Notes: a model not told the origin generated them from the sequence alone. Shown: positions 35,765 through 43,973, counted from the stretch's first letter. The stretch: 64,000 nucleotides of DNA from Qipengyuania vesicularis (GCF_019711415.1 NZ_JAIGNJ010000004.1:62001-126000), one strand, 5' to 3'. Numbers and translations are program-made.

Positions 35765-35792
35765 GAAAGGCGGCCGACTCCGACCGCCTTTC
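35765..35792. terminator. Bidirectional terminator-like hairpin
   Basis: GAAAGGCGG (35765-35773) pairs perfectly with CCGCCTTTC (35784-35792) around ten bases, between two convergent genes. The stem ends in A/T pairs but no long T-run follows on either strand. Confidence 0.6.
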
Positions 35793-35809
35793 GGTTGCAG
35801 GATCGCAGC

Positions 35810-36217
35810 TTAGTCCAAGATACCGCGTTGCGGTTCGGGCTTCAGCTGGTTCCCGAAGCTGTCCTCGCGCAGCCACTCGCCGACCTTGCGGCCGAACTTG
35901 GCGACGGCATTCATGTTGAAGAAGTGCATGAAGCCGAGCGCCACTACGACGAGGCCGATCTTGGTCGAGAGAAACTCCAGCGTCTCGGCTATTCCTTCGG
36001 GCGGCGTACCGAAGCGCAGCGTCAGCAGAATCCATCCCAGGTTGACGAGGTAGAAGCCGACAACGAGCAGGTGGTTGGTCGAATTGGCGAGGGCATCGTC
36101 ATGCCCGAAGCACTCCTTCAGGAAGACTATGCCGTTCTTCGACAAGGTACGGGCGACCCACACTGTCAGCCCGATGCTGATGACGAGATAGATAATATAG
36201 GCAGGAACTAGATACAT
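35810..36217 (-). CDS. Integral membrane protein of the regulator locus
   Basis: 135 residues with about three to four hydrophobic helices: MYLVPAYIIYLVISIGLTVWVA, a helix at LLVVGFYLVNLGWILLTL, and IGLVVVALGFMHFFNMNAV, separated by short polar loops (TLSKNGIVFLKECFGHDDALANSTNH). No family confidently recognised. ATG 36217 is preceded by GGAGG with ideal spacing; an ATG at 36229 overlaps the previous stop. It is the last gene of a minus-strand set with the regulator at 36762-37304 and the membrane protein at 36230-36730, and likely translationally coupled to the latter. Confidence 0.78.
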   Translation of the reverse strand: MYLVPAYIIYLVISIGLTVWVARTLSKNGIVFLKECFGHDDALANSTNHLLVVGFYLVNLGWILLTLRFGTPPEGIAETLEFLSTKIGLVVVALGFMHFFNMNAVAKFGRKVGEWLREDSFGNQLKPEPQRGILD

Positions 36218-36229
36218 GATGTCCTCCAT

Positions 36230-36730
36230 TCAGTCTTCGGGTTGGTGGTTGTGAATGGGGTCGCTCTGGCGGCTGATAGCCAGCGCTTCACGCCAGCCGC
36301 CCCAGCGCCAGGCAGAGGCACCTCCGGCGAGGCCACCAGGGCCAGCGAAGAGTAGCTCTTCGAAGCCCGGGCTAGACGACCGGCCGAACAGGATCATCAT
36401 CGCTGCGAAGCCTGAGAAGGCACCAATGGCCGCGTACAAGAACTGATGTTCTTCTTCGACGACGGAGAGAATGAATGTGGCCGGGAGACCAATCACGACC
36501 ATCCCGGCCAGCGTAAACAAACCGACAATAACGCCCAGAAAGACTATGCCGCTGAGCAGGCCGGGAGCGGTGCTGGGAAGAGTAATCAGAATGATCGCAA
36601 CCGTTAAGCTCAAGGTCCCGGCAAGCGTCCCCCAGCCAAGCGCAGCCGCGAAGTGCAAAACTCCCGGACTACCTTGGTAAACTGAAATTTCTGAAATTAC
36701 AGAAACACCATCTTGCGGTTGTTCGTTCAT
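36230..36730 (-). CDS. Integral membrane protein of the regulator locus
   Basis: 166 residues with four hydrophobic segments: LHFAAALGWGTLAGTLSLTVAIILI, GLLSGIVFLGVIVGLFTLAGMVVIGLPATFIL (probably two helices) and FLYAAIGAFSGFAAMMILFG, then a Gly/Ala/Trp-rich tail (GPGGLAGGASAWRWGGWREAL). Not recognised. ATG 36730 follows AAGGAG by nine bases; ATG 36748 is less likely. Codons 9-14 overlap a near-copy of the palindrome found before the regulator gene, so the gene start may carry an operator. Confidence 0.75.
   Translation of the reverse strand: MNEQPQDGVSVISEISVYQGSPGVLHFAAALGWGTLAGTLSLTVAIILITLPSTAPGLLSGIVFLGVIVGLFTLAGMVVIGLPATFILSVVEEEHQFLYAAIGAFSGFAAMMILFGRSSSPGFEELLFAGPGGLAGGASAWRWGGWREALAISRQSDPIHNHQPED
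36688..36705 (-). promoter_or_regulatory. Second copy of the regulator palindrome, inside a coding start
   Basis: The 18 bases match the perfect palindrome at 37325-37344 except for one central base (TTTCTG-A-AATTACAGAAA on the plus strand). It lies 25-42 bases after the ATG at 36730. The match is seen directly; operator function is inferred. Confidence 0.5.
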
Positions 36731-36761
36731 CGCTTGGGTCTCCTTCATATCAGCTTGGTGT

Positions 36762-37304
36762 CTAGGCTTTGCTGCCCGGAAGCAGACGCGCCACGCGGCC
36801 GCCCAGCTTCATCAGCGTGACGAGCGTCGATTTGGGAAGACGGCGCACGTCGGCGTACCAATTCGCAAGGTTGCCGATGAAATCATGCATTCGACCGACC
36901 CGCTCGCGAACGTGGGCGGGCACGTCATCGCGCTTGTCGAGGCTTTCCGCCAGCTCGCCCAAGAGTTGGATCGTCGGATCGATCTCGCGGCGCTTGCGCT
37001 CGGCCGTGATCTTCATGAGCATGTCCCACAGATCGGTATCGGCGATGAAATGATCGCGCCGATCCCCTTCCATATGGACGCGGCGCACGATCTGGTAGGA
37101 TTGCAGCTCCTTGAGCCCGTTTGAGACATTGGAGCGGGCGAGGCCGAGTTTCTCGCAAATATCCTCGGCATGGCGAGGCTTGTCGGAGAGATAGAGCAGG
37201 GCATGGATCTGCGCGACCGAGCGGTTCACGCCCCATTCGCTGCCCATTTCACCCCAGTGGAGGATGAAGGCGCGCGCTTCTGGAATCTCCATGATGTCGG
37301 CCAC
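36762..37304 (-). CDS. GbsR/MarR-type transcriptional regulator
   Basis: 180 residues. The N-terminal ILHWGEMGSEWGVNRSVAQIHALLYLSDKPRHAEDICEKLGLARSNVSNGLKEL region (in outline, residues 14-68) is the winged helix-turn-helix typical of GbsR-type MarR relatives, and the C-terminal half is helical and probably dimerises. GTG 37304 is used because GGGAGG lies seven bases upstream. A TTGACG-N16-TAATTA promoter upstream has its -10 inside a perfect 20-bp palindrome, which strongly suggests autorepression. Downstream on the same strand are two membrane protein genes, the likely targets. GbsR relatives often sense osmolytes such as choline, but ligand is unknown here. Confidence 0.88.
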   Translation of the reverse strand: MADIMEIPEARAFILHWGEMGSEWGVNRSVAQIHALLYLSDKPRHAEDICEKLGLARSNVSNGLKELQSYQIVRRVHMEGDRRDHFIADTDLWDMLMKITAERKRREIDPTIQLLGELAESLDKRDDVPAHVRERVGRMHDFIGNLANWYADVRRLPKSTLVTLMKLGGRVARLLPGSKA

Positions 37305-37324
37305 GACTCGGCCTCCCTTTCTCT

Positions 37325-37344
37325 ATTTCTGTAATTACAGAAAT
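37325..37344 (-). promoter_or_regulatory. Perfect 20-bp palindrome, probable operator of the GbsR-type regulator
   Basis: ATTTCTGTAATTACAGAAAT is its own reverse complement over all 20 bases. It covers the -10 position (37337-37332) of a putative promoter whose -35 TTGACG is at 37359-37354, just upstream of the regulator gene. A near copy is at 36688-36705. Confidence 0.75.
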
Positions 37345-37359
37345 TCGGGACGACGTCAA
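37332..37359 (-). promoter_or_regulatory. Putative promoter of the GbsR-type regulator gene
   Basis: Minus-strand TTGACG and TAATTA are 16 bases apart. Transcription from about 37325 would give a short leader with AAAGGGAGG at 37320-37312 before GTG 37304. Confidence 0.5.
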
Positions 37360-37379
37360 CGAGTAGACGAATTGCGGCT

Positions 37380-38528
37380 TCAGTCTGTCTGGTGCTGGCC
37401 CATCGCCGGAGAGGGATCGTCCAGCGCCAGTTCGGCATCCGAGAAGGTGAAAGGACTGCGTACCCCCGGCATTCCTTCGGGGGTGATCTTCATACCGCGG
37501 GCAATGGTCTGGGGGTCGGCGAAGACTTCGTCGATGGCATTGATCGGGCCGGCAGGAATGGCCGCCTTTGCGCAAGCTTCCAGCAATTCGTCCCGGCTCC
37601 ACCTCGCGGTGGCTTCCGCGATGAGGGCATCGACTTCGGCCCGATGCTCGACCCGGCCTGCGTTGGTCGCGTAGCGTTCGTCCTCGAGCAGGTCTGCCCG
37701 ATCGAGCACCGAGAGGAGCTTGCGGAACAATGCGTCGTTGGCTGGTGCCAGCACGACCTGACCATCTCGGGTCGGGAAGACGCCATAGGCGCTCACCTGT
37801 GCATGGGCGTTCCCCATGCGAGGGGGGTTTTGACCGGTGGCAAGATAGCTCATCGCCTGATTCGCCAGCAGGCCGACCGAACAATCGAGCAGGCTCATGT
37901 CGATCCACTGGCCCTTGCCGGTGCGGTGCCGCATCAGCAGCGCGGCCTGTACCGCATTGGCTGCCCACAGCCCGCAGGACAGATCGCTGATGGAGACGCC
38001 CATCTTCATCGGATCGCCTTGGGGTTCTCCGGTCAGCGCCATGAAACCGCTCATCGCCTGGATGACGAAATCATATCCCGGTTCGTCGCGACGGGGGCCA
38101 TCCTGGCCAAAGCCGGTGATCGAACAATAGACGAGCGCCGGGTTGGCCTTTGCCAAGGTCCTGTAGTCCAGCGCGAACTTGGCGAGACCACCGGGTTTGA
38201 AATTCTCGAGCACGACATCCGCGCTGCCGGCCAGTCCTGCAATCCGATCGAGATCGGCAGCATCACGAAAGTCCGCAACGATCCCGCGCTTCCCGCGATT
38301 GCAGGCGTGATAGTAGGCGCTGGTCTTCTCGCCACCGTGCTCGACCCAGGGCGGACCCCAGATGCGCGTGTTGTCGCCTTCGGGACCTTCGACCTTGATC
38401 ACATCCGCGCCGAGATCGGCAAGGATCTGGCCGGCCCAGGGGCCTGCCAGCACCCGTGCAAGCTCGAGCACTTTCAGCCCTGCGAGCGGGGCGTTTTCCT
38501 TGCGCGGTTTGTCGAGCCACATGGCCAT
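37380..38528 (-). CDS. CaiB/BaiF family (class III) CoA transferase
   Basis: Moves CoA between a CoA thioester and a carboxylate. 382 residues with the family N-terminus LAGLKVLELARVLAGPWAGQILADLGADVIKVEGP (in outline), the catalytic Asp153 in EPGYDFVIQAMSGFMALTGEP, and DGQVVLAPANDALFRKL. The substrate is not predictable. It begins four bases after the scoB stop, so it belongs to the cluster scoA, acid phosphatase, scoB, and this gene. The regulator gene follows 75 bases downstream under its own promoter. Confidence 0.92.
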   Translation of the reverse strand: MAMWLDKPRKENAPLAGLKVLELARVLAGPWAGQILADLGADVIKVEGPEGDNTRIWGPPWVEHGGEKTSAYYHACNRGKRGIVADFRDAADLDRIAGLAGSADVVLENFKPGGLAKFALDYRTLAKANPALVYCSITGFGQDGPRRDEPGYDFVIQAMSGFMALTGEPQGDPMKMGVSISDLSCGLWAANAVQAALLMRHRTGKGQWIDMSLLDCSVGLLANQAMSYLATGQNPPRMGNAHAQVSAYGVFPTRDGQVVLAPANDALFRKLLSVLDRADLLEDERYATNAGRVEHRAEVDALIAEATARWSRDELLEACAKAAIPAGPINAIDEVFADPQTIARGMKITPEGMPGVRSPFTFSDAELALDDPSPAMGQHQTD

Positions 38529-38532
38529 CGTC

Positions 38533-39198
38533 TCAGCCGAGCGCGACCTCGTAATGCGCCGTTGTCTTGGCTGCGATTTCGTCTGCCGTGATGCCCGGAG
38601 CCAGTTCGATCAGCCGGAATGGGCTGTCGTGATCGGGGCGGTGGAACACGCCGAGATTGGTGATGATCATGTCGACCACGTTCTGCCCCGTCAGCGGCAA
38701 TGTGCAGGAGGGGATGAACTTGGGGTCGCCCGCCTTGCTGTTGTGATCCATTACGACGATGATCTTCTTCACGCCGGCGACGAGGTCCATCGCGCCGCCC
38801 ATACCCTTGATCATCTTGCCCGGGATCATCCAGTTGGCGATGTCGCCGTTCTCGGCCACTTCCATCGCGCCCAGCACGGTGAGGTCGATATGGCCGCCGC
38901 GGATCATGGCGAAGCTTTGCGAACTGTCGAAATAGGCGCTGTGGGGCAGTTCGCTGATGGTCTGCTTGCCGGCATTGATCAGGTCGGCGTCGACTTCGTC
39001 CTCATAAGGAAAGGGACCGATGCCGAGCATGCCGTTCTCGCTCTGCAGCGTGACATGCATGCCTTCGGGAATGTGGTTGGCGACCAGCGTCGGGATGCCG
39101 ATGCCGAGATTGACGTAATAGCCGTCTTCCAGCTCCTTGGCAGCGCGGGCGGCCATCTGGTTGCGGTCCCAGCCGGTGCGTGCTTGCGTATCGGACAT
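38533..39198 (-). CDS. scoB: 3-oxoacid CoA-transferase subunit B
   Basis: Beta subunit of succinyl-CoA:3-ketoacid CoA transferase, used in ketone body or acetoacetate activation. About 221 residues with [20 protein letters not shown], the catalytic glutamate in [16 protein letters not shown], and [28 protein letters not shown], plus the GMGGAMDLV motif. ATG 39198 follows AAGG by eight bases; ATG 39213 in frame would overlap the preceding gene. Unlike most genomes, its partner scoA is not adjacent: a phosphatase gene lies between. Confidence 0.94.
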   Translation of the reverse strand: MSDTQARTGWDRNQMAARAAKELEDGYYVNLGIGIPTLVANHIPEGMHVTLQSENGMLGIGPFPYEDEVDADLINAGKQTISELPHSAYFDSSQSFAMIRGGHIDLTVLGAMEVAENGDIANWMIPGKMIKGMGGAMDLVAGVKKIIVVMDHNSKAGDPKFIPSCTLPLTGQNVVDMIITNLGVFHRPDHDSPFRLIELAPGITADEIAAKTTAHYEVALG

Positions 39199-39199
39199 A

Positions 39200-40111
39200 T
39201 CAGTTGCCTTCATTCATGATTGCGGGCGCGTCGGCGGGTGCGGTCTCGGGGCTCCAGCGAGTGCCTTCGGGGAAGACCTGCTCCATCGTGCCCTTCAGTG
39301 AATAGCCGTAAACGGGGTTGGGCAGGACGAACCAGCCATTACCCCATAGCTGCGCGAGATCACCCCGTGCAGCGAGTTGGCGACGTTCGAGCGGAGCGCG
39401 CGTATCGTCGTTGAAAATGTCGGCGAAGTCGCCGAGATTGTCGCCAGCGAGCGCAACCACACAGTATCGCTCTGCGATCATGGCGCGGCGGCCGTCCTTG
39501 TCGCCGCTATTCACGCCGTCATCGCCGCGCAGAAACAGCGTGTCGCGATGGATCGCCTCCCCAAGTCCGGCGGCGGCAATCGCCCGTGCAGCGCCCTCGG
39601 GGCTGAATTCGCGGTTGGTATTGAACACGGGAGTGATCCCCGCTTCGCGCAGGCGGCGAATGCCGGTCACGGCGCCGGGGACAGGACGGACATAGCTTGC
39701 GCCGGTCTTCTCCCATTTTTCCCAGGTCGCCTTGGAGAAGCTGGCACCCGTGGTGGTGACCCAATACTCATAACCCTGGTTGAGGATGACCGTCTCGTCG
39801 ACATCGAAGACGACGGCGAGCGGTTTCCAGCTGTCGCCGCGCGCGCAGCTTTGCGCGGGGGCGACTTCACCACCGATGCCCATCGGGATCGATTGCGGCA
39901 CGCGGCGTTCGCGGCTGCGCGCAATCGCGTAGTCGGCAATTCCACGCCATGCCTGAATCGATGCCCCGGCGGCCTCGCCTGAGCCGTAGAGCCACTGCAT
40001 GCTCGCGGGCGCATCCTCAGCGAGTCCGCTGGCGGTAGGTGCTTCGGGTGTGGGCGTGGTTGCGCAGCCTGCCAGGGCGAACGCTGCGAACAAGGTCGTC
40101 GCGATCCGCAT
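39200..40111 (-). CDS. Lipoprotein acid phosphatase/5'-nucleotidase, e(P4) family (HAD class C)
   Basis: 303 residues. Signal peptide with lipobox LAGC ([19 protein letters not shown]), then the class C acid phosphatase fold: [13 protein letters not shown], the DDDD-type catalytic motif [21 protein letters not shown], and AGDNLGDF. Such outer-membrane lipoproteins release phosphate from nucleotides or NMN outside the cytoplasm. It overlaps scoA by one base and ends two bases before scoB, an odd place for a secreted enzyme in a CoA-transferase operon. Confidence 0.92.
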   Translation of the reverse strand: MRIATTLFAAFALAGCATTPTPEAPTASGLAEDAPASMQWLYGSGEAAGASIQAWRGIADYAIARSRERRVPQSIPMGIGGEVAPAQSCARGDSWKPLAVVFDVDETVILNQGYEYWVTTTGASFSKATWEKWEKTGASYVRPVPGAVTGIRRLREAGITPVFNTNREFSPEGAARAIAAAGLGEAIHRDTLFLRGDDGVNSGDKDGRRAMIAERYCVVALAGDNLGDFADIFNDDTRAPLERRQLAARGDLAQLWGNGWFVLPNPVYGYSLKGTMEQVFPEGTRWSPETAPADAPAIMNEGN

Positions 40112-40818
40112 CAGGCGGTCTCCCGTTCGCGCGTGGTCACGAACTCGATCTTCTTGTCATAGGGCGCGCCCACGATCATGCGCTGGACGTAGACGCCAGG
40201 CAGGTGGATGCAGTCGGGATCGAGACTGCCGGTGGGGACGATCTCTTCCACCTCGACCACGCAGATCTTGCCGCAGGTTGCGGCGGGCTGGTTGAAATTG
40301 CGTGCGGTCTTGCGGAACACGAGGTTGCCCGTCTCGTCCGCCTTCCACGCCTTGACGATGGCGAGGTCGGCGAAGATGCCGCGCTCGAGGATGTAATCTT
40401 CCCCGTCGAAGGTCTTCACTTCCTTGCCCTCGGCCACCTGCGTGCCGACGCCGGTCTTGGTGTAGAAGCCGGGGATGCCCGCACCGCCTGCGCGCATACG
40501 TTCGGCCAGGGTGCCCTGCGGGCAGAATTCGACTTCGAGCTCACCCGAGAGGAACTGCCGCTCGAACTCCTTGTTTTCGCCGACATAGGAAGAGATCATC
40601 TTCTTCACCTGCTGCGTACGCAGCAGCATGCCGATGCCTTCATTGTCGATCCCGGCATTGTTGCTGGCGAAGGTCAGGCCCTTCACACCGCTTTCGCGGA
40701 TAGCCTCGAGCAGTCGCTCGGGAATGCCGCACAGGCCAAACCCTCCGCTGGCAATCAGCATGTCATCCTTGAGAATTCCGTCGAGGGCGGAAGCGGCGTC
40801 GGGAAAGAGCTTGTTCAT
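40111..40818 (-). CDS. scoA: 3-oxoacid CoA-transferase subunit A
   Basis: Alpha subunit of succinyl-CoA:3-ketoacid CoA transferase. 235 residues: MIASGGFGLCGIPERL near the start (the GGFGxCGxP signature), SNNAGIDNEGIGMLL, GELEVEFCPQGTLAERMRAGGAGIPGFYTKTGVGT in outline, and VYVQRMIVG. GGAGGTCCG precedes ATG 40818. It is the first gene of the four-gene minus-strand cluster and overlaps the following phosphatase gene by one base. Confidence 0.95.
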   Translation of the reverse strand: MNKLFPDAASALDGILKDDMLIASGGFGLCGIPERLLEAIRESGVKGLTFASNNAGIDNEGIGMLLRTQQVKKMISSYVGENKEFERQFLSGELEVEFCPQGTLAERMRAGGAGIPGFYTKTGVGTQVAEGKEVKTFDGEDYILERGIFADLAIVKAWKADETGNLVFRKTARNFNQPAATCGKICVVEVEEIVPTGSLDPDCIHLPGVYVQRMIVGAPYDKKIEFVTTRERETA

Positions 40819-40891
40819 CGGACCTCCGTTACAAGCGTGGCTGCTAGCGCCGAGTTTGTGATAAGTCACCCCCGGAACAAGGAGATGAGCG

Positions 40892-41353
40892 ATGCGTGCG
40901 CTTTCGATACTGGTCCTTCTGCCCCTGCTTTCGGCCTGCGAACCGCCGCCCACGCCCGAGCCCGAACCCAGGGTCACTGCGGACCCGGTAGTCATCAAGT
41001 CGGAGACAGAGCGGCAGACCATGTTGGCTGGCTCTGCGTCGCGGGGCGATTTCAAGGTCAATTTCGGTGAACCCTTTATCGGCTTCGAGAACCGCGGCGA
41101 GCGCATGTCGATCCGTCAGAACTACGAAGGGCCGAGCTACCGCGTGATCGATGTGAAGGGCAGCCCGGGTGAGAATGCGGTGATCTTCCGCGCGCAGGAA
41201 GGCGCGATCCCAGGTGGCGAACCCTTTGTCCTGACAATCGAGCGCATGGACTGCGTCGACCAGTTTACCGGCGACAGGACGCTGTTCACGGCCTGGCTGG
41301 GCACGGCATCGAACCCCAAGGAGACGAAGGGTTGCGCTGCACGCGCGAGATGA
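40892..41353 (+). CDS. Hypothetical lipoprotein
   Basis: 153 residues with a short signal and lipobox LSAC (MRALSILVLLPLLSACEPPPTPEPEPR); a Pro/Glu linker follows. The globular part (about residues 40-145) contains two conserved-looking Cys in RMDCVDQFTG and ETKGCAARAR that could form a disulfide. It loosely resembles small periplasmic COG3650-type proteins, but I cannot assign it. AAGGAGATGAGCG precedes ATG 40892. Divergent from scoA, 73 bases. Confidence 0.8.
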   Translation: MRALSILVLLPLLSACEPPPTPEPEPRVTADPVVIKSETERQTMLAGSASRGDFKVNFGEPFIGFENRGERMSIRQNYEGPSYRVIDVKGSPGENAVIFRAQEGAIPGGEPFVLTIERMDCVDQFTGDRTLFTAWLGTASNPKETKGCAARAR

Positions 41354-41398
41354 CCCGCCAAGGCAGATACGATAAATCAGTAGGTTATTTGCGGTGGT

Positions 41399-41427
41399 TG
41401 CGCCTGGCGCAACAAACCTTGTTTATT
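41399..41427 (+). promoter_or_regulatory. Putative promoter of the small-RNA candidate
   Basis: TTGCGC (41399-41404) and TTTATT (41422-41427) are 17 bases apart. The -35 lies in a perfect inverted repeat GTTGCGCC-T-GGCGCAAC at 41397-41413, a possible regulator site. Confidence 0.4.
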
Positions 41428-41433
41428 TCGCAC

Positions 41434-41532
41434 TTGCACAAAATCGCTCGCGCCAGCATATCTCTACCTGCCTTTCAGGCATCCTCTCCCAAGACTTTTC
41501 CAGCCCGGTTGGTTCGCCAGCCGGGCTTTTTT
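41434..41532 (+). ncRNA. Candidate small RNA upstream of the CDC48 gene
   Basis: A strong intrinsic terminator (41502-41532) lies 150 bases after the lipoprotein stop and 117 bases before the next gene, with a promoter-like pair upstream and no reading frame between. The intervening 70 bases contain a hairpin TGCC-TTTCA-GGCA (about 41469-41481) and then a single-stranded CCTCTCCC, a C-rich loop of the kind that can pair with ribosome-binding sites. A long 3' UTR of the lipoprotein gene is the alternative. Inferred from sequence only. Confidence 0.45.
41502..41532 (+). terminator. Strong rho-independent terminator
   Basis: AGCCCGG (41502-41508) pairs with CCGGGCT (41521-41527) around 12 bases, followed by six T in a row (41527-41532). 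Confidence 0.88.
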
Positions 41533-41648
41533 CTTGTCCGTAAACCTGCGGAGGAAGGGACCCCCCAGACCTCTCGCTCATTGCATGTTTGTAACCCGTC
41601 CCCATCTGCGGAGACGTAAGACAATAATTGCGAGGGAGCTTAGCCCAT

Positions 41649-43973
41649 ATGGCCGATGCTGAAGCCGGGACGACTGTGGAAGAGAAGACGGTAAGACTGC
41701 AGGTCGCGGCAGCACGGCAGGAAGAAAGCGGGCAGGGCATCGTCAGGATGCCGCGCTCGGCGTTCCAGGCACTCGGGATTACCGAAGGTGATCCGGTGGA
41801 AATTACCGGTAAGCGTGCCACCGTCGCCATCGCCATGTCCGCCTATGACGAGGACCAGTCGATCGAGGTGATCCGCCTTGATGGCCTCCAACGCGGAAAT
41901 GCCGAAGTCGGTTCTGGCGAGCATGTCGTGGTCAAGGCGGCGGAATCGCGCCCTGCGACACGCGTTGTATTCGCGCCTGCCAATCGCGAGATGCGACTGC
42001 AGGGTCCCGCGCAGGCACTGAAGCGCAACTTTGCCGGCAAGCCGCTCACTGCTGGCGACCTCGTCGCCACAACGGGCCAGCAGCCGGTCCAGAACATGCC
42101 GCCCGAAGTGCGCCGCATGTTCAATGCGCCCGCCTATGCGCTGACCCAGATCCGCCTTTCGGTCGTATCGACCACGCCCAAGGGTATCGTCCATATCGAC
42201 GAGGATACCGAGGTCGAACTACGCGCCGAATTCGAACCGCCGCGCGATGCCCGCGCGGTCGTCAACTACGACGATGTTGGCGGTATCGAGGATACGATCC
42301 AGCAATTGCGCGAGATGGTCGAACTGCCGCTGCGCTATCCCGAGCTGTTCACCCGCCTTGGTGTCGATCCGCCCAAGGGGGTGCTGCTCCATGGACCGCC
42401 GGGGACGGGCAAGACCCGCCTCGCCCAAGCGGTCGCGAATGAGAGCGATGCCAATTTCTTCACGATCAACGGCCCCGAGATCATGGGCTCGGGATACGGC
42501 GAAAGCGAAAAGGCGCTTCGCCAGGTCTTCGAGGAGGCCGGGAAGTCTTCGCCCGCCATCATCTTCATTGACGAGATCGATTCGATAGCTCCCAAGCGCG
42601 ACCGTGTTCCGGGCGAGGCAGAGAAGCGCCTCGTTGCGCAGCTTCTCACGCTGATGGACGGGCTGGAAGCGCGCTCGAACCTCGTGGTCATCGCGGCAAC
42701 CAACCGTCCCGATGCGATCGACGAGGCGCTGCGCCGCCCGGGCCGGTTCGACCGCGAGATCGTGATTGGCGTCCCCGACGAGAAGGGCCGCCGCGAAATC
42801 CTCGGCATTCATACGCGCGGCATGCCTTTGGGCGACAAGGTCGACCTTACCGAGCTCGCCAAGGCGACTTATGGTTTTGTCGGCGCGGACATCGCAGCGC
42901 TGACCCGCGAGGCGGCGATCGATGCGGTGCGCCGGATCATGCCCAAGATTGACCTCGACGAGCGCACCATCCCGCCCGAAGTGCTCGACGAGCTTTACGT
43001 CGGCCGCGAGGATTTCCTCTCCGCGCTCAAGCGCATCCAGCCTTCCGCCATGCGCGAGGTGATGGTGCAGGTGCCCAATGTCGGCTGGTCCGATATCGGC
43101 GGTGTCGCCGATGCGATCGACAAGCTCAAGGAAGGCATCGAGCTCCCGATGAAGAACCCCGATGCCTTCCACCGGCTCGGGATAAGGCCGGCCAAGGGCT
43201 TCTTGCTCTATGGCCCGCCTGGAACCGGCAAGACGCTACTCGCCAAGGCCGTTGCGAAAGAGGCGGAGGCGAACTTCATATCGATGAAGAGCTCCGACCT
43301 CCTGTCCAAGTGGTATGGCGAAAGCGAGCAGCAGATCGCGCGAATGTTCAAGCGCGCCCGTGCCGTCGCACCTTGCGTGGTCTTCATCGACGAGATCGAC
43401 AGCCTGGTACCAGCGCGCGGCAGCGGGCAGGGCGAGCCGCAGGTAACCGGCCGCGTCGTCAACACCATCCTCGCCGAAATGGACGGGCTGGAAGAACTCC
43501 AGTCGGTCGTGGTCATCGGTGCGACCAACCGGCCGACACTGGTCGATCCCGCACTACTACGCCCGGGCCGGTTCGACGAACTGGTCTATGTCGGCACGCC
43601 CGACAAGGCTGGTCGCGAGCAGATCCTTGGCATCCACACCGCGAACATGCCGCTTGCGGACGATGTGAGCCTCGCCGGCATTGCGGAGAAAACCGATCGC
43701 TTCACCGGGGCCGATCTGGAGGATGTGGTCCGCCGTGCAGGCCTCAATGCGCTCAAGCGCGCCGGAGGCGACGTGCAGCAGGTCACCGATGCCGACTTCG
43801 TCGAAGCGCTCAAGGACAGCCGCGCTACCGTCACGAGCAAGATGGAAGCCGAGTACAAGAAGATGCGAGGCGAGCTGAAGAAACGTGCTGCCGAAGTGCA
43901 GCCGATCGGCTTCATCCATGAAGGCATGCTGGAGCCGACGCGCGACAGCAAGCACGGCGGGGAAAAGGCCTAG
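41649..43973 (+). CDS. CDC48/p97-family AAA ATPase
   Basis: 774 residues with the full archaeal/eukaryotic CDC48 layout: an N-terminal double-psi barrel (VRLQVAAARQEESGQGIVRMPRSAFQALGITEGDPVEITG, in outline residues 16-60), D1 with Walker A GPPGTGKT near 248 and Walker B IIFIDEIDSIAPKRD, and D2 with GPPGTGKT near 521 and VVFIDEIDSLVPARG; arginine-finger regions follow in both (RPGRFDRE, RPGRFDEL). It should act as a hexameric unfoldase. The C-terminus ends GGEKA and lacks a HbYX proteasome-docking tail. GAGGGAG precedes ATG 41649. Its stop shares CTAG with the convergent channel gene. Confidence 0.95.
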   Translation: MADAEAGTTVEEKTVRLQVAAARQEESGQGIVRMPRSAFQALGITEGDPVEITGKRATVAIAMSAYDEDQSIEVIRLDGLQRGNAEVGSGEHVVVKAAESRPATRVVFAPANREMRLQGPAQALKRNFAGKPLTAGDLVATTGQQPVQNMPPEVRRMFNAPAYALTQIRLSVVSTTPKGIVHIDEDTEVELRAEFEPPRDARAVVNYDDVGGIEDTIQQLREMVELPLRYPELFTRLGVDPPKGVLLHGPPGTGKTRLAQAVANESDANFFTINGPEIMGSGYGESEKALRQVFEEAGKSSPAIIFIDEIDSIAPKRDRVPGEAEKRLVAQLLTLMDGLEARSNLVVIAATNRPDAIDEALRRPGRFDREIVIGVPDEKGRREILGIHTRGMPLGDKVDLTELAKATYGFVGADIAALTREAAIDAVRRIMPKIDLDERTIPPEVLDELYVGREDFLSALKRIQPSAMREVMVQVPNVGWSDIGGVADAIDKLKEGIELPMKNPDAFHRLGIRPAKGFLLYGPPGTGKTLLAKAVAKEAEANFISMKSSDLLSKWYGESEQQIARMFKRARAVAPCVVFIDEIDSLVPARGSGQGEPQVTGRVVNTILAEMDGLEELQSVVVIGATNRPTLVDPALLRPGRFDELVYVGTPDKAGREQILGIHTANMPLADDVSLAGIAEKTDRFTGADLEDVVRRAGLNALKRAGGDVQQVTDADFVEALKDSRATVTSKMEAEYKKMRGELKKRAAEVQPIGFIHEGMLEPTRDSKHGGEKA

